Shown here: piece by piece, positions 10,388 through 20,553 of the stretch | How the letters are laid out: each line of letters begins with the position of its first letter | Position numbering within the stretch: position 1 is the stretch's first letter | Source of the DNA: Meconema thalassinum | Taxonomy: Eukaryota > Arthropoda > Insecta > Orthoptera > Tettigoniidae | Direction: 5' to 3' | DNA: 64,000 nt | Assembly (NCBI GenBank): GCA_946902985.2 | Contig: OX336388.2 | Location: forward strand, 1,507,614,545 to 1,507,678,544 | Notes under the pieces: model-generated | Databases searched by the model: none | What the model saw: only the letters and a program-made list of their open reading frames with translations | What the model was told of the DNA's origin: nothing | Translations under genes and position numbers: made by a program

Positions 10388-10570
10388 GAAAAGTTTCTTC
10401 TTCTGGCCGCTAGAATGCACTCGCTCTGTTAGGACACGGCCGACTGAATACGAGCTGCGCTCTATACCGGCCTTGACATTCCCAGTCAGAACCCATCTAT
10501 AACATGTAATTGGAAAGTTTCTACTCGTTGCCGGTAGAGCGCACTCCCCTCCCATTATAGGCACGATAAG
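10388..10570. repeat. Partial ~121 bp duplication
   Basis: AAAAGTTTCTTCTTCTGGCCG with GCACTCGCTCTGTTAGG (from about 10388) recurs as GGAAAGTTTCTACTCGTTGCC with GCACTCCCCTCCCATTA (from about 10509). The two are about 121 bases apart, a diverged tandem pair. An open frame on the minus strand through both is not a recognised protein. Confidence 0.45.
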
Positions 10571-10601
10571 GAATCAGCTGTACAGTACGTATATTAAATG
10601 T

Positions 10602-11018
10602 GTAATCTCAAGAACCACTGGATGGATTTTGATGCTGCTTTCACCATTCTGTAAAGGTGATCTCGAGGAAGATTTGTGTAGAAAATAATTTATTTATGAA
10701 CAAAGGGAGCCAAGCAGTAACGATTTCAGTGAAAATGTCGAAAAAATAGCCTGGCGTCCGTGCGCTTTTTAAGCTTACGCTGGGCGAACCGTTAAAAATA
10801 TCATTATATTATGAGTGTAAGAATTGTTCAGCGTGAGAAATTCTACAAAAACGTCCGCGAGAGCATATCTCTATCTTCGATACATCGCCCACTATAAGTG
10901 TTTTTAGTTTGGACGGGAGGGGCACTTGGCTTGCACCTCGCCATTGTTAAATTACGTCTGACAGGAATTCCTTGCACATTCATAACTGTTCCCGGGCGAA
11001 GCCGGGGCGGGTTGCTAG
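10602..11018 (+). mobile_element. Helitron-type 3' end, copy A
   Basis: The end reads CCCGGGCGAAGCCGGGG (10991-11007), a 5-pair GC hairpin, followed by CGGGTTG and CTAG at 11015-11018 with a T next. A GC hairpin about ten bases before a CTAG terminus, followed by T, is the canonical Helitron 3' end. The body has CCACTGGATGGATTTTGATG and AAGCTTACGCTGGGCGAACC, shared with copies B and C. The 5' end was not located and no Rep/helicase frame is present. Confidence 0.7.
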
Positions 11019-11224
11019 TGACACATTATAATTATTATCATTATAATTTCCGCATTATCAAAATTAAAATTATATCACAAAATAAAATAGTGTGCTAATA
11101 AATCTAAGAGAAATTAGACATACCTTGGACCTTCTTCGGGTACAAGGACACTACTCCAGCACTGTCTCATTAAAAGGAAAGAGAGGATCAAAATTACAGC
11201 CGGGAACAAGTAGCAGCTAATCGT

Positions 11225-12075
11225 GTGTTGTGTTTTGTGCTAAGAGATCTTTCGACAAATTATCAGATACCGTGTGCCTTCTTTTTCACGAAGCAGCTGT
11301 CAGGACGGGCCTTACATAAACTCCTGCTGGACGTTATTCTCGAGGTTGAACAATGCGGTTTCATAATTATAATAACTGTCTCTGATAATCACAAAACTAA
11401 CACTACAATGATGAGGCATTTAGGGGGAGGGAATTTGCAACCAATGGTCAATCACCCATACGACGAGTCTAGGAATGTATTCCCTAGTTTTGATCATTGT
11501 CACATTCTAAAAAAAAACATTAGAACGCAGTTTGTGTAACGAGAGATGATTGATGGTACTGGAATAATTTCAGGGAAATACTTGTCATTACTATACACAA
11601 TGCAAAAGGGTGAGATCGTCAAACCGGTCAAACACCTCACTAAAAACACATCGAACCCACTAAATTTGAAAAAATGAATGTTCGGCGTGCCAAGGAAGTG
11701 TTTTCGTCAGAGGTTATTGGTGCCATTAGTACACTGAAAGAAAATATAGGCATGCACCCGGAAGCGTACACATTCATGGACGCAGAAGCAACCATTTTTT
11801 TTTGAAAAACGTTAATAAATGGTTCGCTGTGCATGACGTAAGCATCACATATCATCATATTCAGTCTAGAAATCCAGATAAAGGGCATTTTTTCTCATTA
11901 AATGTCAGTCGCCTAAACTGGCTAGAGGAATATTTTCTTTCTTACCTTGAAACTTTGAAAGCTGCTAGTAACGCTGCTAGAAAGGACTTCCTGAGTTCTG
12001 AGACTTACGAAGCTACCTATACAATTAATCACGGATTCAGCTGTCCAGTGCATAAGGTATCTTCTAAAAATGGGT
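11225..12075 (+). pseudogene. THAP9/P-element-like transposase fragment
   Basis: Three frames together give a transposase core: VLRDLSTNYQIPCAFFFTKQ and SGRALHKLLLDVILEVEQCG, VSDNHKTNTTMMRHLGGG, FDHCHILKKNIRTQF, then after a frameshift EMIDGTGIISGKYLSLLYTM, then MNVRRAKEVFSSEVIGA, then from 11802 NVNKWFAVHDVSITYHHIQS and WLEEYFLSYLETLKAASN. This is the RNase H-like part and following region of P-element/THAP9-type transposases; the N-terminal THAP zinc finger and the C-terminus are missing. A stop at 11537-11539 and at least three frameshifts (one at the T run near 11795) show it is dead. It sits between the arms of the large inverted repeat. Confidence 0.75.
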
Positions 12076-12377
12076 AGAGGAAAGTCGCCAAATAAGGGGA
12101 GTTTTTTTTATAGGGCTCACATTAGACATAAGAAGGAACGGAATAATTTTGGTTTTCTCACCAATGTAAACCTCAGGCGATATACTATGTATATTACAAA
12201 TATGGGCACGTTTGATGTTGTAATACCCTCTGATATTATTGTTAACTTTAAAAGTGCACTTTTCCCGTATTAGGCAACCGGGTTTCGTAATATGGGGAGG
12301 TGAGAAACCTCACGGTTTTTATTTATAATAGGTACACTGAATAGTATACCCTACTAATTAAAGCATTAATTCTGACA

Positions 12378-12695
12378 TTATTTTTTTGTGTGGCCTCCTG
12401 AGAGGCCGAGTGCAGGTCTTTCTAGTCGACGCCCGTGGGCGACCTGCGCGTCAGGATGAGAGATGGAATGGATGAAGATGATTGAAACTGGGCAAGGATG
12501 TGGAAGGAAGCGGCCGTGGCCTGTTAGAAGGTACCGTCCCAGCATTTGCCTGGTGTTGAAAAATGGGAAACCACGGAAAATCATTTCAAGGACGGCCGAC
12601 GGTGGGGCTCGAACACACGCGTCTACCGAGTCAGCAGAGAGCTTGGCCCCATGGCCTAACGCTGCGCTTTAGCCAGCGTAGCCACTACTGTCGGT
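12378..12695 (-). mobile_element. SINE-B (tRNA-derived), copy 2
   Basis: Nearly identical to the SINE at 6151-6469, in the same orientation. It has the GGGCTCGAACACACG B-box region near the right end and a T run (minus-strand A tail) at the left end. A flanking direct repeat AATTCTGWCA (12368-12377 and 12696-12705) has one mismatch. Confidence 0.88.
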
Positions 12696-12979
12696 AATTC
12701 TGTCAATGTAATGAAATCATGAACACAAATAGTACAAAAATACAAAAATGAATATTTTAAGTAAATAACAGTCCTAGTTTCCTGTTGCCGAACTTCCAAA
12801 CCGTTCAGCAGAAAAATGCACAAACTTTAATGAAAACCGAGTGATCCTGATCGAATTCAACTGTAACGAGGTGCAAGGTATGTCTAATTTCTCTTAGATT
12901 TATTAGCACGCTATTTTATTTTGTGATATAATTTGCATTTTGATATTGTGGGAATTATAATGATAATATAATAGTGTCA

Positions 12980-13413
12980 CTAGCAACCCGCCCCGGCTTC
13001 GCCCGGGAACAGTTATGAATGTGCAAGGAATTACTGTCAGACGTAATTTAAGAATGGCGAGGTGCAAGCCAAATTCCCCTCCCGTCCAAACTAAAAACAC
13101 TTATAATGGGCGATGTATCGAAGATAGAGATATGCTCTCGCGGACTTTTTTGTACAATTTTTCATGCTGAACAATTCTTACACTCATAGTATATTGATAT
13201 TTTTAACGGTATGTCCAGCGTAAGCTTAAAAAGCGCACGGACATCAAGTTCTTTCTTCGACCTATTCACTGAAATCTAAACTCGTTACTGCTTGTCTCCC
13301 TTTGATCATAAATAAATTATTTTCTACAGAAATCTTCCTCGATATTACCTTTACAGAATGGTGAAAGCCGCATCAAAATCCATCCAGTGGTTCTCGAGAT
13401 TACCCGTGATATC
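12980..13413 (-). mobile_element. Helitron-type 3' end, copy B
   Basis: On the minus strand this ends ...GCCGGGGCGGGTTG then CTAG (12980-12983), with the same GC hairpin as copy A and the same body. It forms the right arm of the large inverted repeat. Confidence 0.7.
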
Positions 13414-13972
13414 CAAGAATCGGGGACTTTGTTTTACACTAAGTAGAGATAAGTCTTAGTCGTGCAATGCTTGGTGAACAGCGCTGTGTGAGCAGTTGAG
13501 TAACTAACAAAATTTCATGAAAAAGGTCTCATTGTCTAGGCCGGTATATTGTTCGATATTTCACCACTAGATGTCACGACTAGTCTACGTGGGGCTCCAT
13601 TGATTACTATGCCATTGGCATTCTATGCGCATCGAATTTGAAGAATGACAAGATGATACTACGATACATTTTTACTTTTTTATTTTAAAGGGTTTGTAAC
13701 AGCCTATTGTGCGTTATTTGAAAATTTTAATTGAAGTAAAGAACAAAACGATTTCACATAGTATCTGAACTCTACCGTTGGTGCTAGTTCAGGATATTAA
13801 TTAATGCTTTCATTTCAGCCAAATAGCAATCGAAAATATCCACATAGTTGGTATACACACGTCTCTGTAGGGTCATGGAAAGATTTGTTAATTCAATTAG
13901 GGTTGTGAAAGTCACACGCAACCAGACGTGTAAAGACATGCCTCAACTCAAAGTTGGATGTTGCCCGCGTCA
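13414..13972. other. No gene recognised
   Basis: AT-rich sequence without a supported coding or repeat signal. It begins just outside the Helitron copy B; GAATCGGGGACTTTG near 13430 also follows copy C at about 56953 (GAGTCGGGGACTTTG), so the shared Helitron sequence probably extends to about 13435. Confidence 0.4.
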
Positions 13973-13982
13973 GGCCGATTAT

Positions 13983-13984
<2 letters not shown>

Positions 13985-14039
<55 letters not shown>

Positions 14040-14264
14040 TTAATAATGTTATTGGTTTTACGTCCCTTTTAACTAGTTGCTTTTAGAGACACCGGGGTGC
14101 CAGAATTTTGTCCCGAAGGGGATCTTTAACGTGCCAGTAAATCTACTAACACGGCTCCCTCGCATTTGTGCACCCTCAAATGCCAGCTGACTGCGCCAGG
14201 ATACGAACCTGAAACATACGGTCCAGCAAGCGAGAACGTTACCGCTGAGCCACGCCGCCAGTCC
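13985..14264 (-). mobile_element. SINE-C copy 2 with (TAA)n tail
   Basis: A 12 bp flanking repeat GGYCGATTATGT (13973-13984 and 14265-14276, one mismatch) brackets the element. On the minus strand it has a tRNA-like head (GCGTGGCTCAGCGGTAAC, B box GGTTCGTATCC), a body matching copies 1 and 3, and ends in a (TTA)n run, seen on the plus strand as (TAA)n at about 13985-14038. The open frame with poly-isoleucine there is just this microsatellite. Confidence 0.9.
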
Positions 14265-14439
14265 GGTCGATTATGTCTCCAGATCCATAACATTCTTGAT
14301 AAACTTCTTATCTTTCTTTCTTCAATGATGGTAGCAGTTTTTTATCTAGGTTGTGGCGTTTGGTAGAGGTAAATCGTTTCTAAGGTCTTCAACAAAGAAT
14401 AGTTCTATTATACTCTTTGATAATAACAACGAGTTATAA

Positions 14440-14494
14440 CTATACTCATACATTTAGGAGAAAGTAGGCTATATGTTCTTTACTGAACATCTTG
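14440..14494 (+). repeat. Helentron-like 3' end with hairpin
   Basis: AGGAGAAAGTAGGCTATA then TGTTCTTTACTGAACA (14474-14489, a 5-pair stem with six-base loop) and TCTTG. It is identical over about 40 bases to 34919-34958. GTAGGCTA is the inverted partner of the family's 5' TAGCCTAC. About 60 bases upstream (GAGTTATAACTATAC) also match the 34.9 kb copy. The rest of this copy is not recognisable. Confidence 0.65.
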
Positions 14495-15437
14495 TTTTTT
14501 TAAATTATATTAGAACTTAGAAACAATCCCAATCACTATTTTTCTTGAAAATATTTACAAGCGCTTTCTACTTTTGTATACACAACCTGTTAATATTTTT
14601 TGGGAATACACTATAGTAGGTAATATTCAACAACTCTCTGATATTGAGTTAATGTAGGAGATATTTGCCCTCTAACTCAAACCGTTTCTGAGTTATTTTT
14701 ATTTAAACATAATTCTCTATGATTCATTTTCTTGCAAATTTAAGAAATTTCTAGATTTTATGATTCCAAAACAACATCATGTTACCATCGCCAATTCTAT
14801 ACAGTACATGTTGTAAATATCTTAGCCATGACTAAACAACAAAACGATTATGATAGCTGCTAATGTATATAATTTGCAATTTCGAAATACCCAGTATCCT
14901 TACAATTCTCTAGGACTAATTGAAATACTTATCTGAACACTGTAATATCAGGTGAGTAATTGAATCCTGAGTCATACTCCACTTCTCATAATATTACCTA
15001 TTGTCTCACTTGTATAAAACCGAATTGATGCTTCTCAAATGAATCAAAGCTATTAATCGAGGTTCTCTTGTACTGTGGAGTGAAGAGCTGCATGTCGCTG
15101 CCCTTTGTGCAGCCGTTTCTTCATTTACAGGCTCCGAGCGCGCTGGGTCTCAGGTTTCTACGTGTGACCTTTATGAAGGCAGAGAGTTGGACCTATTTTT
15201 TCCAACACTGGACATTAGACGCCAGCACAAGGAGGTGTGGAGCACAACGAGGTTAATTAATTTCGAATGTTATTTGTGTCTTAGGTACTGTTATTCTTGC
15301 GTCACTGGTCGTAAGCCCCATAAATTTTGTGTAATGTGTGTGAGTGTGGGAAATATATGATAACCTTTGTCATTGTGGTCTCTGTACTTGTAAAAAATGA
15401 CTTGGATTAACGATAGGCAATCCATGGCATTAAATTC
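14495..15437. other. No gene recognised
   Basis: AT-rich with no family signal. The short frame near 15068 does not resemble a known protein. Confidence 0.4.
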
Positions 15438-15659
15438 GACTGGCTTAGCGGTTAAGTTCTCGCCTGCTGTTGCCAAGGTTTCAGGATCAAATCCTGCGTC
15501 AGTCAGTTGGCATTTTATGGTGCGCAAATGCAAGGGAGTGGTTGTCAATATATTTACTGGCACGATAAAGATCCCCTTCGGGACAACATTCCTGCAACTC
15601 GGCGTCTATAAAAGCCGCAGTAGTTAAAAGGGACGTACGGCAAATAACATTTATTATAT
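15438..15659 (+). mobile_element. SINE-C (tRNA-derived), copy 3
   Basis: It has the tRNA-like head ACTGGCTTAGCGGTTAAG with B box GGATCAAATCCTG, then GATCCCCTTCGGGACAA and AAAAGGGACGTACGGCA. A short flanking repeat ATTAAATTY (15429-15437 and 15660-15668) is visible. Two open frames crossing it, one per strand, are shadows. Confidence 0.82.
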
Positions 15660-16017
15660 ATTAAATTTGGTTCAATTTCTGCATTTTACTTGGCTTGAAG
15701 TTGGAAATGGAAAGAAAATCTGCGAAAGCTGAATAGTATTCAATTCCACCATTCTCAGTTAGCCCCGCTAGGCAGAACGCAATCTGTTCTAATACTAAAA
15801 TATGAGTTAAAATCTTGACACAACTAGAAATAGAACCTAGGCCCTCCGGAAAACCTAATCAATAGATATTATATTGGACCATAAAATGTATTATTAAATA
15901 TTGTACCCTGTCCAAATATAACACAAGGCAATATCCTACCTAATGTTAATTTGTGTAAGATCAAGAGGTGGAAATAACGGACGTCCTCTTGGCTTGTACA
16001 GAAGGAGCCACTTGAGC

Positions 16018-16296
16018 CTAAATTCTCGTGGTTTTCACTTTAGTGTGATCGATTTTCTTTCCTGAGCCTCCTCTTAGTGGCACACTATTTCTAAATTTTA
16101 GACGTAAGAATCTACAGGATGGAAGTGCACAGACTTTTCCAGGATACCACAAAACTTTGCATTCATTATGGGTATGGATAACATCCATCGTTTTCATATC
16201 ATAGTCAATTATTGTTGCTTTAAGGGGTGGAAGAGAGAGGTCACCTGCCCTTAGCGTTATTTGACGGAAATTTCGTACTACGCAGTTGTTAACCAT
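16018..16296 (-). CDS. Unrecognised 92-codon open frame
   Basis: A minus-strand frame begins MVNNCVVRNFRQITLRAGDL and ends in a basic tail (GGSGKKIDHTKVKTTRI). The predicted composition is protein-like, mixed and not low complexity, but I do not recognise the family and there is no second copy here. It lies just upstream of the 5'-truncated LINE, on the opposite strand. It could be a decayed element exon or chance. No promoter or splice site can be assigned. Confidence 0.2.
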   Translation of the reverse strand: MVNNCVVRNFRQITLRAGDLSLPPLKATIIDYDMKTMDVIHTHNECKVLWYPGKVCALPSCRFLRLKFRNSVPLRGGSGKKIDHTKVKTTRI

Positions 16297-16436
16297 GATA
16301 CAAATTTCTTCTTTCCAGATAAATCTGGTGATACATGATTCCTAGAAGTCACTAGTTTAGTATCCATTAGAGGTTAATCTCCTAAGCTTTTCTCCGGTAG
16401 AGACTGGAATAGATTTGTCCTAAACTGTGGTAAAGG

Positions 16437-18374
16437 CGGTGCTTACTTCAGTGCGACAGAAACATCTGAAGGTTAATAAAAAGAAGCAACACAAAACCTG
16501 GATGACAACGGACGTTCTTGAGCTAATGGATAAAAGACGAGAATGCAAATGAAAAGATCAAGAGATACGATGCTCTACAGAGGTTGATTCGAACTGAGAT
16601 CCGAAAAGCCAAGGAGAAATAGTTGGTGAGCAAGTGCCGCGAAATCGAAGAGCTTCAGAATAAACACGACACATTCCACCTGCACAAAAAGATCAAAGAA
16701 CTGATTGGGAGACAGGCTAGCCGAAGCAACGGGGTGTTAATGGACGATGAAAGTAACTTGGTTGCCACGACATGCGACAATATCGAGCTATGGGAACGGT
16801 ATGTGCACAAGCTCTTCGATGATGACCGAGTTGCAGATCACGGCATTGATGAGACGGATATTAGACCAAGTATCCTAAGAGAGGAGGTGATGAAGGTTAT
16901 TTGTGAGATGAAGTCTGGCAAAGCTCCTGGACCAGACGATGTTCATGCTGAGATACTAAAGGTTCTGGGCAATGAAAACATAAATGCTCTCACATCCCTC
17001 ATCAATAAGATCTACCAGACAGGCCTGATCCCTAAAGACTGGCTCAAGTCTACTTGCATTCCACTAACAGAGAAGCCTAATGCAAGGCACTGCGAAGAAC
17101 ATCGAACGATTAGCTTGATGAGTTACGTCCTCAAGCCGTTTCTGAAAATAATTCATGGAAGAATCTTCAGAAAGTGCGAAGAATTTATGTCGGCCACACA
17201 ATTCAGATTCTGGGGTGGATTTGGCACCAGAGATGCCTTGTTCTCGATACCAGTCCTTGTGCAGCGCTACTAGGATATGAACAATGATGTATATTTGTGC
17301 TTCATTGATTATGAGAAGGTATTTGACCGAATACAGCACACTAAAATGCTAGAACTCCTTCAACGATTTGGAATCGACAATAGTGACGTACGAATCGTTG
17401 CCAATCTCTACTGGAATCAACGAGCGAACATTCGGGCGGATAATATGTTGTCCGATGAAGTAAAAATTCGACGTGGTGTTCGACAAGGCTGTGTGCTGTC
17501 TCCAATGCTCTTCAACTTATATTCGAAGGCAATCATGTCGGAAGCCTTGAATGGGTTTCATCAATGCATTGTCAGCAACGGCACAGTCATCAGTAATTTC
17601 CGATATGCAGATGACACAGTCCGGATCGCCGGAACCATTGAAGATCTCCAAGCATTGCTGAATCGCGTGAACGCAGTTAGCAATTATTATGGCTTAAGGA
17701 TGAACATTCGCAAAACAAAATTCATGGTTGGTAGCAAAGAAGTAATTGATACCACATTATCAGTTACTGATAAAGCCATCGAACGAGTTCATTCGTATAA
17801 ATATCTAGGATGCTACATGAATGACAAATGGGACTGCAGCCATGAAATCAAAGCTCGCATTGAGCAAGCCAGGGGTGTCTTTACCAAAATGAAGAAAATG
17901 CTGTGTCACCGAGATCTTAGTCTGAGAACGAGACTACTTGCCCTCAAGTGTTACATAAATCCCATACTAATGTATGGACACGAGGGGTGGGGGTTAACCA
18001 AAACCTTGGAGAAGAAGTTGGAAGCATTTGAAATGTGGCTGTATTGTCGCATGCTTCGTATATCGTGGACCGACAAGGTGAGAAACACCGAGTTGCTGGA
18101 TCGGATGGGCAAGGAGATGGAGGTGCTCTACATCAAGCGACAGAATCTACAATATTTTGGCCACGAGATTCGAAATAACAAATACCGACTCCAGCAGCTA
18201 ATCATGGAAGGCAAGATTGAAGGACGGCGCAGACCAGGGAGGAGGAGGATCTCCTTGCTCAAGAATTTGCGGGAATGGTTTGAACTGGACTCAGCATCTC
18301 TGTTTCGAACGGCAACCTCTAGGGAAGGGATTGCAATGATGATCGCCAATCTTCGACGCGGAGACGGCATATAA
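16437..18374 (+). pseudogene. RTE-like LINE reverse transcriptase, 5' truncated
   Basis: One main frame runs from about 16560 to 18374. It is preceded by coding remnants (RQKHLKVNKKKQHKTW, then a frameshift near 16550). RT landmarks are MKSGKAPGPDDVHAEILK, DYEKVFDRIQHTK, RRGVRQGCVLSPMLFNLY and the catalytic FRYADD (tyrosine codon at 17604). The C-terminal region has EAFEMWLYCRMLRISW and GRRRPGRRR. Two in-frame stops, at 16620-16622 and 17271-17273, interrupt it, and no endonuclease domain precedes it. The tail is an AAGAAG-type microsatellite (18374-18388). It would have reverse-transcribed its own RNA into a nicked target. SINE-A copy 2 sits directly downstream. Clade call (RTE-like) is from motif memory. 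Confidence 0.85.
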
Positions 18375-18390
18375 AGAAGAAGAAGATGAA

Positions 18391-18657
18391 GTGGTGTAGC
18401 GTGCCTGCCTCTTACCAGGACGGCCAGGGTTCGATTCCCAGCTCCGTCAAGGATTTTAGAAACTAGCGTGAGGGCTGGGACAGGGTGCACTCAGCCTCGT
18501 GGGGTCAATGGAGACGTGACCATATCAGAGAGGCGACGTTCCGGTCAAGAGAGGTAGGACCAGGGGGACCTGTCACGTTGACCCCGCAATCAGTGGCTGA
18601 GAAGCGGTCACCTTTTAGGCCTAGGTCTGGGTTGTAGTGTTACGGGTGTTTATTTTG
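18391..18657 (+). mobile_element. SINE-A, copy 2 (diverged)
   Basis: GTGGTGTAGCGTGCCTGCC and B box AGGGTTCGATTCCCAG, then GGTGCACTCAGCCTCGTG, as in the other SINE-A copies; the second half has drifted. It begins immediately after the LINE tail, so either it inserted in the tail or it was mobilised with it. Confidence 0.75.
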
Positions 18658-18999
18658 CTAATGCCCTTATTCTTGTAAAAGCCCTTACAGTGAATTCATC
18701 GTGATTGGAATAATCATTAATGATCTTATTCTATTTTTCAGGTGAGTGTTGGAGCTGTATGGCCAGTGATCAAAGAAGAGAGACTACTATGCGTGAGTTA
18801 CACAAAGAGTATGCTAGTTATCCAGCCACGGTCGTTAAACTTGCTAAGGTGTAGCGCAACGCCATAGGGCCAAGCAATTTCCGGACTCAGTAGAGTGGAT
18901 TAGAATCCCACCGTCGTTGAAATGGTTTCCAATTTCCAAGTTAAATATAAGTACGGTACCTACTAATAGGCAAGTCCATTCTCTTCAAGTCATCACGAT

Positions 19000-19335
19000 G
19001 GCCGGGAGCGTTAAAGCGCTACTTGGTGGCATCGGGAGAGTGTGTGGTTCGAACCCCACCTCAGCCGTTCTGAAAATGGTTTTCGTGGTTTCCCATTTTC
19101 ACCACTAGGCAAATACCGGAACGGTTCATATCAACAGGTCCATGGCCGATTTTCTTCCCTGACCCGTCCTGAAAATAACATAAATTGCCATTGGCTGCAT
19201 TAATAAAATTAATTTATTCTCTCCTAGTCCTCACCTAGTTTCAATAATTTCATCTCTCAATGACTCCTCTCATGCGGTTGGCGCCAAGAAGAGAATCTGG
19301 CTTTAAATACAACCCGCCGCATAGAAATGCATCGC
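19000..19335 (+). repeat. SINE-G (tRNA-derived), copy 1
   Basis: The head GCCGGGAGCGTTAAAGCGCT carries B box GGTTCGAACCCCACC. The body has GGTTTCCCATTTTCACCAC and the end GGCGCCAAGAAGAGAATCTG. A related copy lies at 23735-23985. The boundaries are approximate. Confidence 0.65.
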
Positions 19336-20020
19336 ATCTCAACCCTTAGTTTGTTGAAACGTAAATGATAAGGCGAAGACATATGTCTTGAAATATGTTT
19401 TATTTGAGGTATTAAGTATTAAGTATTAAGTATTAAGGGGAATATATCCAAATATGAGGATCAAACAAGGGATCTAACATAGACCGAACGGAAAAACTCC
19501 AGAAAGCATACAAACTCACATGGTTACATTTTAACAAGAAATGCATATCACGATAGGCCAAACATAGACACTACTAAACAGTATTACTACCGTACCAGAA
19601 ACATTGCATGCGTCAGAAAAGACCACATTTCGAGTATGAGGCATCATAGCAGCAGAAAATATAGAACGTAAAATTCTCAGAAAAATATTTGCAGCAATAT
19701 ACATATATATCATATGGATAAAGAGACCCACCAAAGAGTTACACGAGCACACATATCGACTCACTGACATGATTAGATAATGAAGACTAACTTTCTACGG
19801 GCTCATACAGAGAATGATTAATAATAGACTTACAAAGAAGACCTTTGATGTAGTAAACAGTTCAAGCACGAACACAAGTTGGTTTCATGAAATAGGGAAG
19901 GATTTCAGGCAGGCAGGGATCACAAGGCGATAATAGGCGATATAGGAGAATTCAGAAACAAAATTAAGAACACAAAATTTATACAGGGTCTTTCATATAA
20001 AGTATGATCGGCAAGCGGCA
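19336..20020. other. No gene; short heptamer repeat
   Basis: A four-fold ATTAAGT heptamer array lies at about 19410-19437. Otherwise no recognisable feature; the short minus-strand frame at 19531-19770 is not a known protein. Confidence 0.4.
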
Positions 20021-20026
20021 GTTTTG

Positions 20027-20551
20027 TTATTCGATGCTGTGGTGGCCTTGGCCGAGCTTGTGGCGCGCCACGGCCCCCTGATGTACTATTGAAAGTACAC
20101 GCTGTTTCTTTTTCAAGTTCCGATGGACTATATAAAATAATAGATTGACATACCAAACTGATTTTACTACTAAATGTTTGCTTGATTTATTTGTAAGTCT
20201 CAGCATAATCGCCAAAACGATTGAATCATTTGTCGTATCGTTACACCAGCTTTCCAATGCCCTCGGCAAAATATTCTGTCGCCACTGAGGTGGATACGAC
20301 TGGACAGCCTCCTGAAGTTTTTCCTACCGCCCAACCATACCTAAAATTCTCGAAAAAGATGAAAATCATTCACGACCACACTGTACCAACGTTACGATAG
20401 ACTTTTGTATGGATTTCAAGTGTGAATATTTGGACCATCTGCCGTTTAGTCCAAACCAGCCCTCGTATGTACTATGTGCGCGCTTTCAATAGTACAGCAG
20501 GGGGCCATGGCGCACCACAAGCTCGGCCAAGGCCACCGCAGCATCGAATAA
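20027..20551 (-). mobile_element. Inverted-repeat element with mariner C-terminal relic
   Basis: About 75 bp at each end are inverted copies. The left end reads TTATTCGATGCTGTGGTGGC then CTTGGCCGAGCTTGTGG and GGCCCCCTG (from 20027); the right end mirrors it (20484-20551). Inside, the minus strand between about 20280 and 20170 encodes YFAEGIGKLV, stop, RYDK, stop, FNRFGDYAETYK, which matches the conserved mariner transposase C-terminus. It is a defective derivative. A Helentron-like 3' end abuts it at 20554. Confidence 0.65.
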
Positions 20552-20553
20552 AA

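Larger units (their letters stand above)
10602..13413. repeat. Large inverted repeat, arms ~530 bp
   Basis: Bases 10602-11127 are the reverse complement, at moderately high identity, of 12874-13413. Each arm contains a Helitron 3' part plus about 100 bp beyond the Helitron end that is also shared. The duplication therefore covers flanking DNA, not just two independent insertions. The 1.75 kb spacer holds a decayed THAP9/P-like transposase and a SINE-B. The arms could be long terminal inverted repeats of one composite element, or an inverted segmental duplication. Confidence 0.8.

Noticed and set aside
13985..14072. Poly-isoleucine protein
   Set aside because: Translation of the (TAA)n tail of a SINE.
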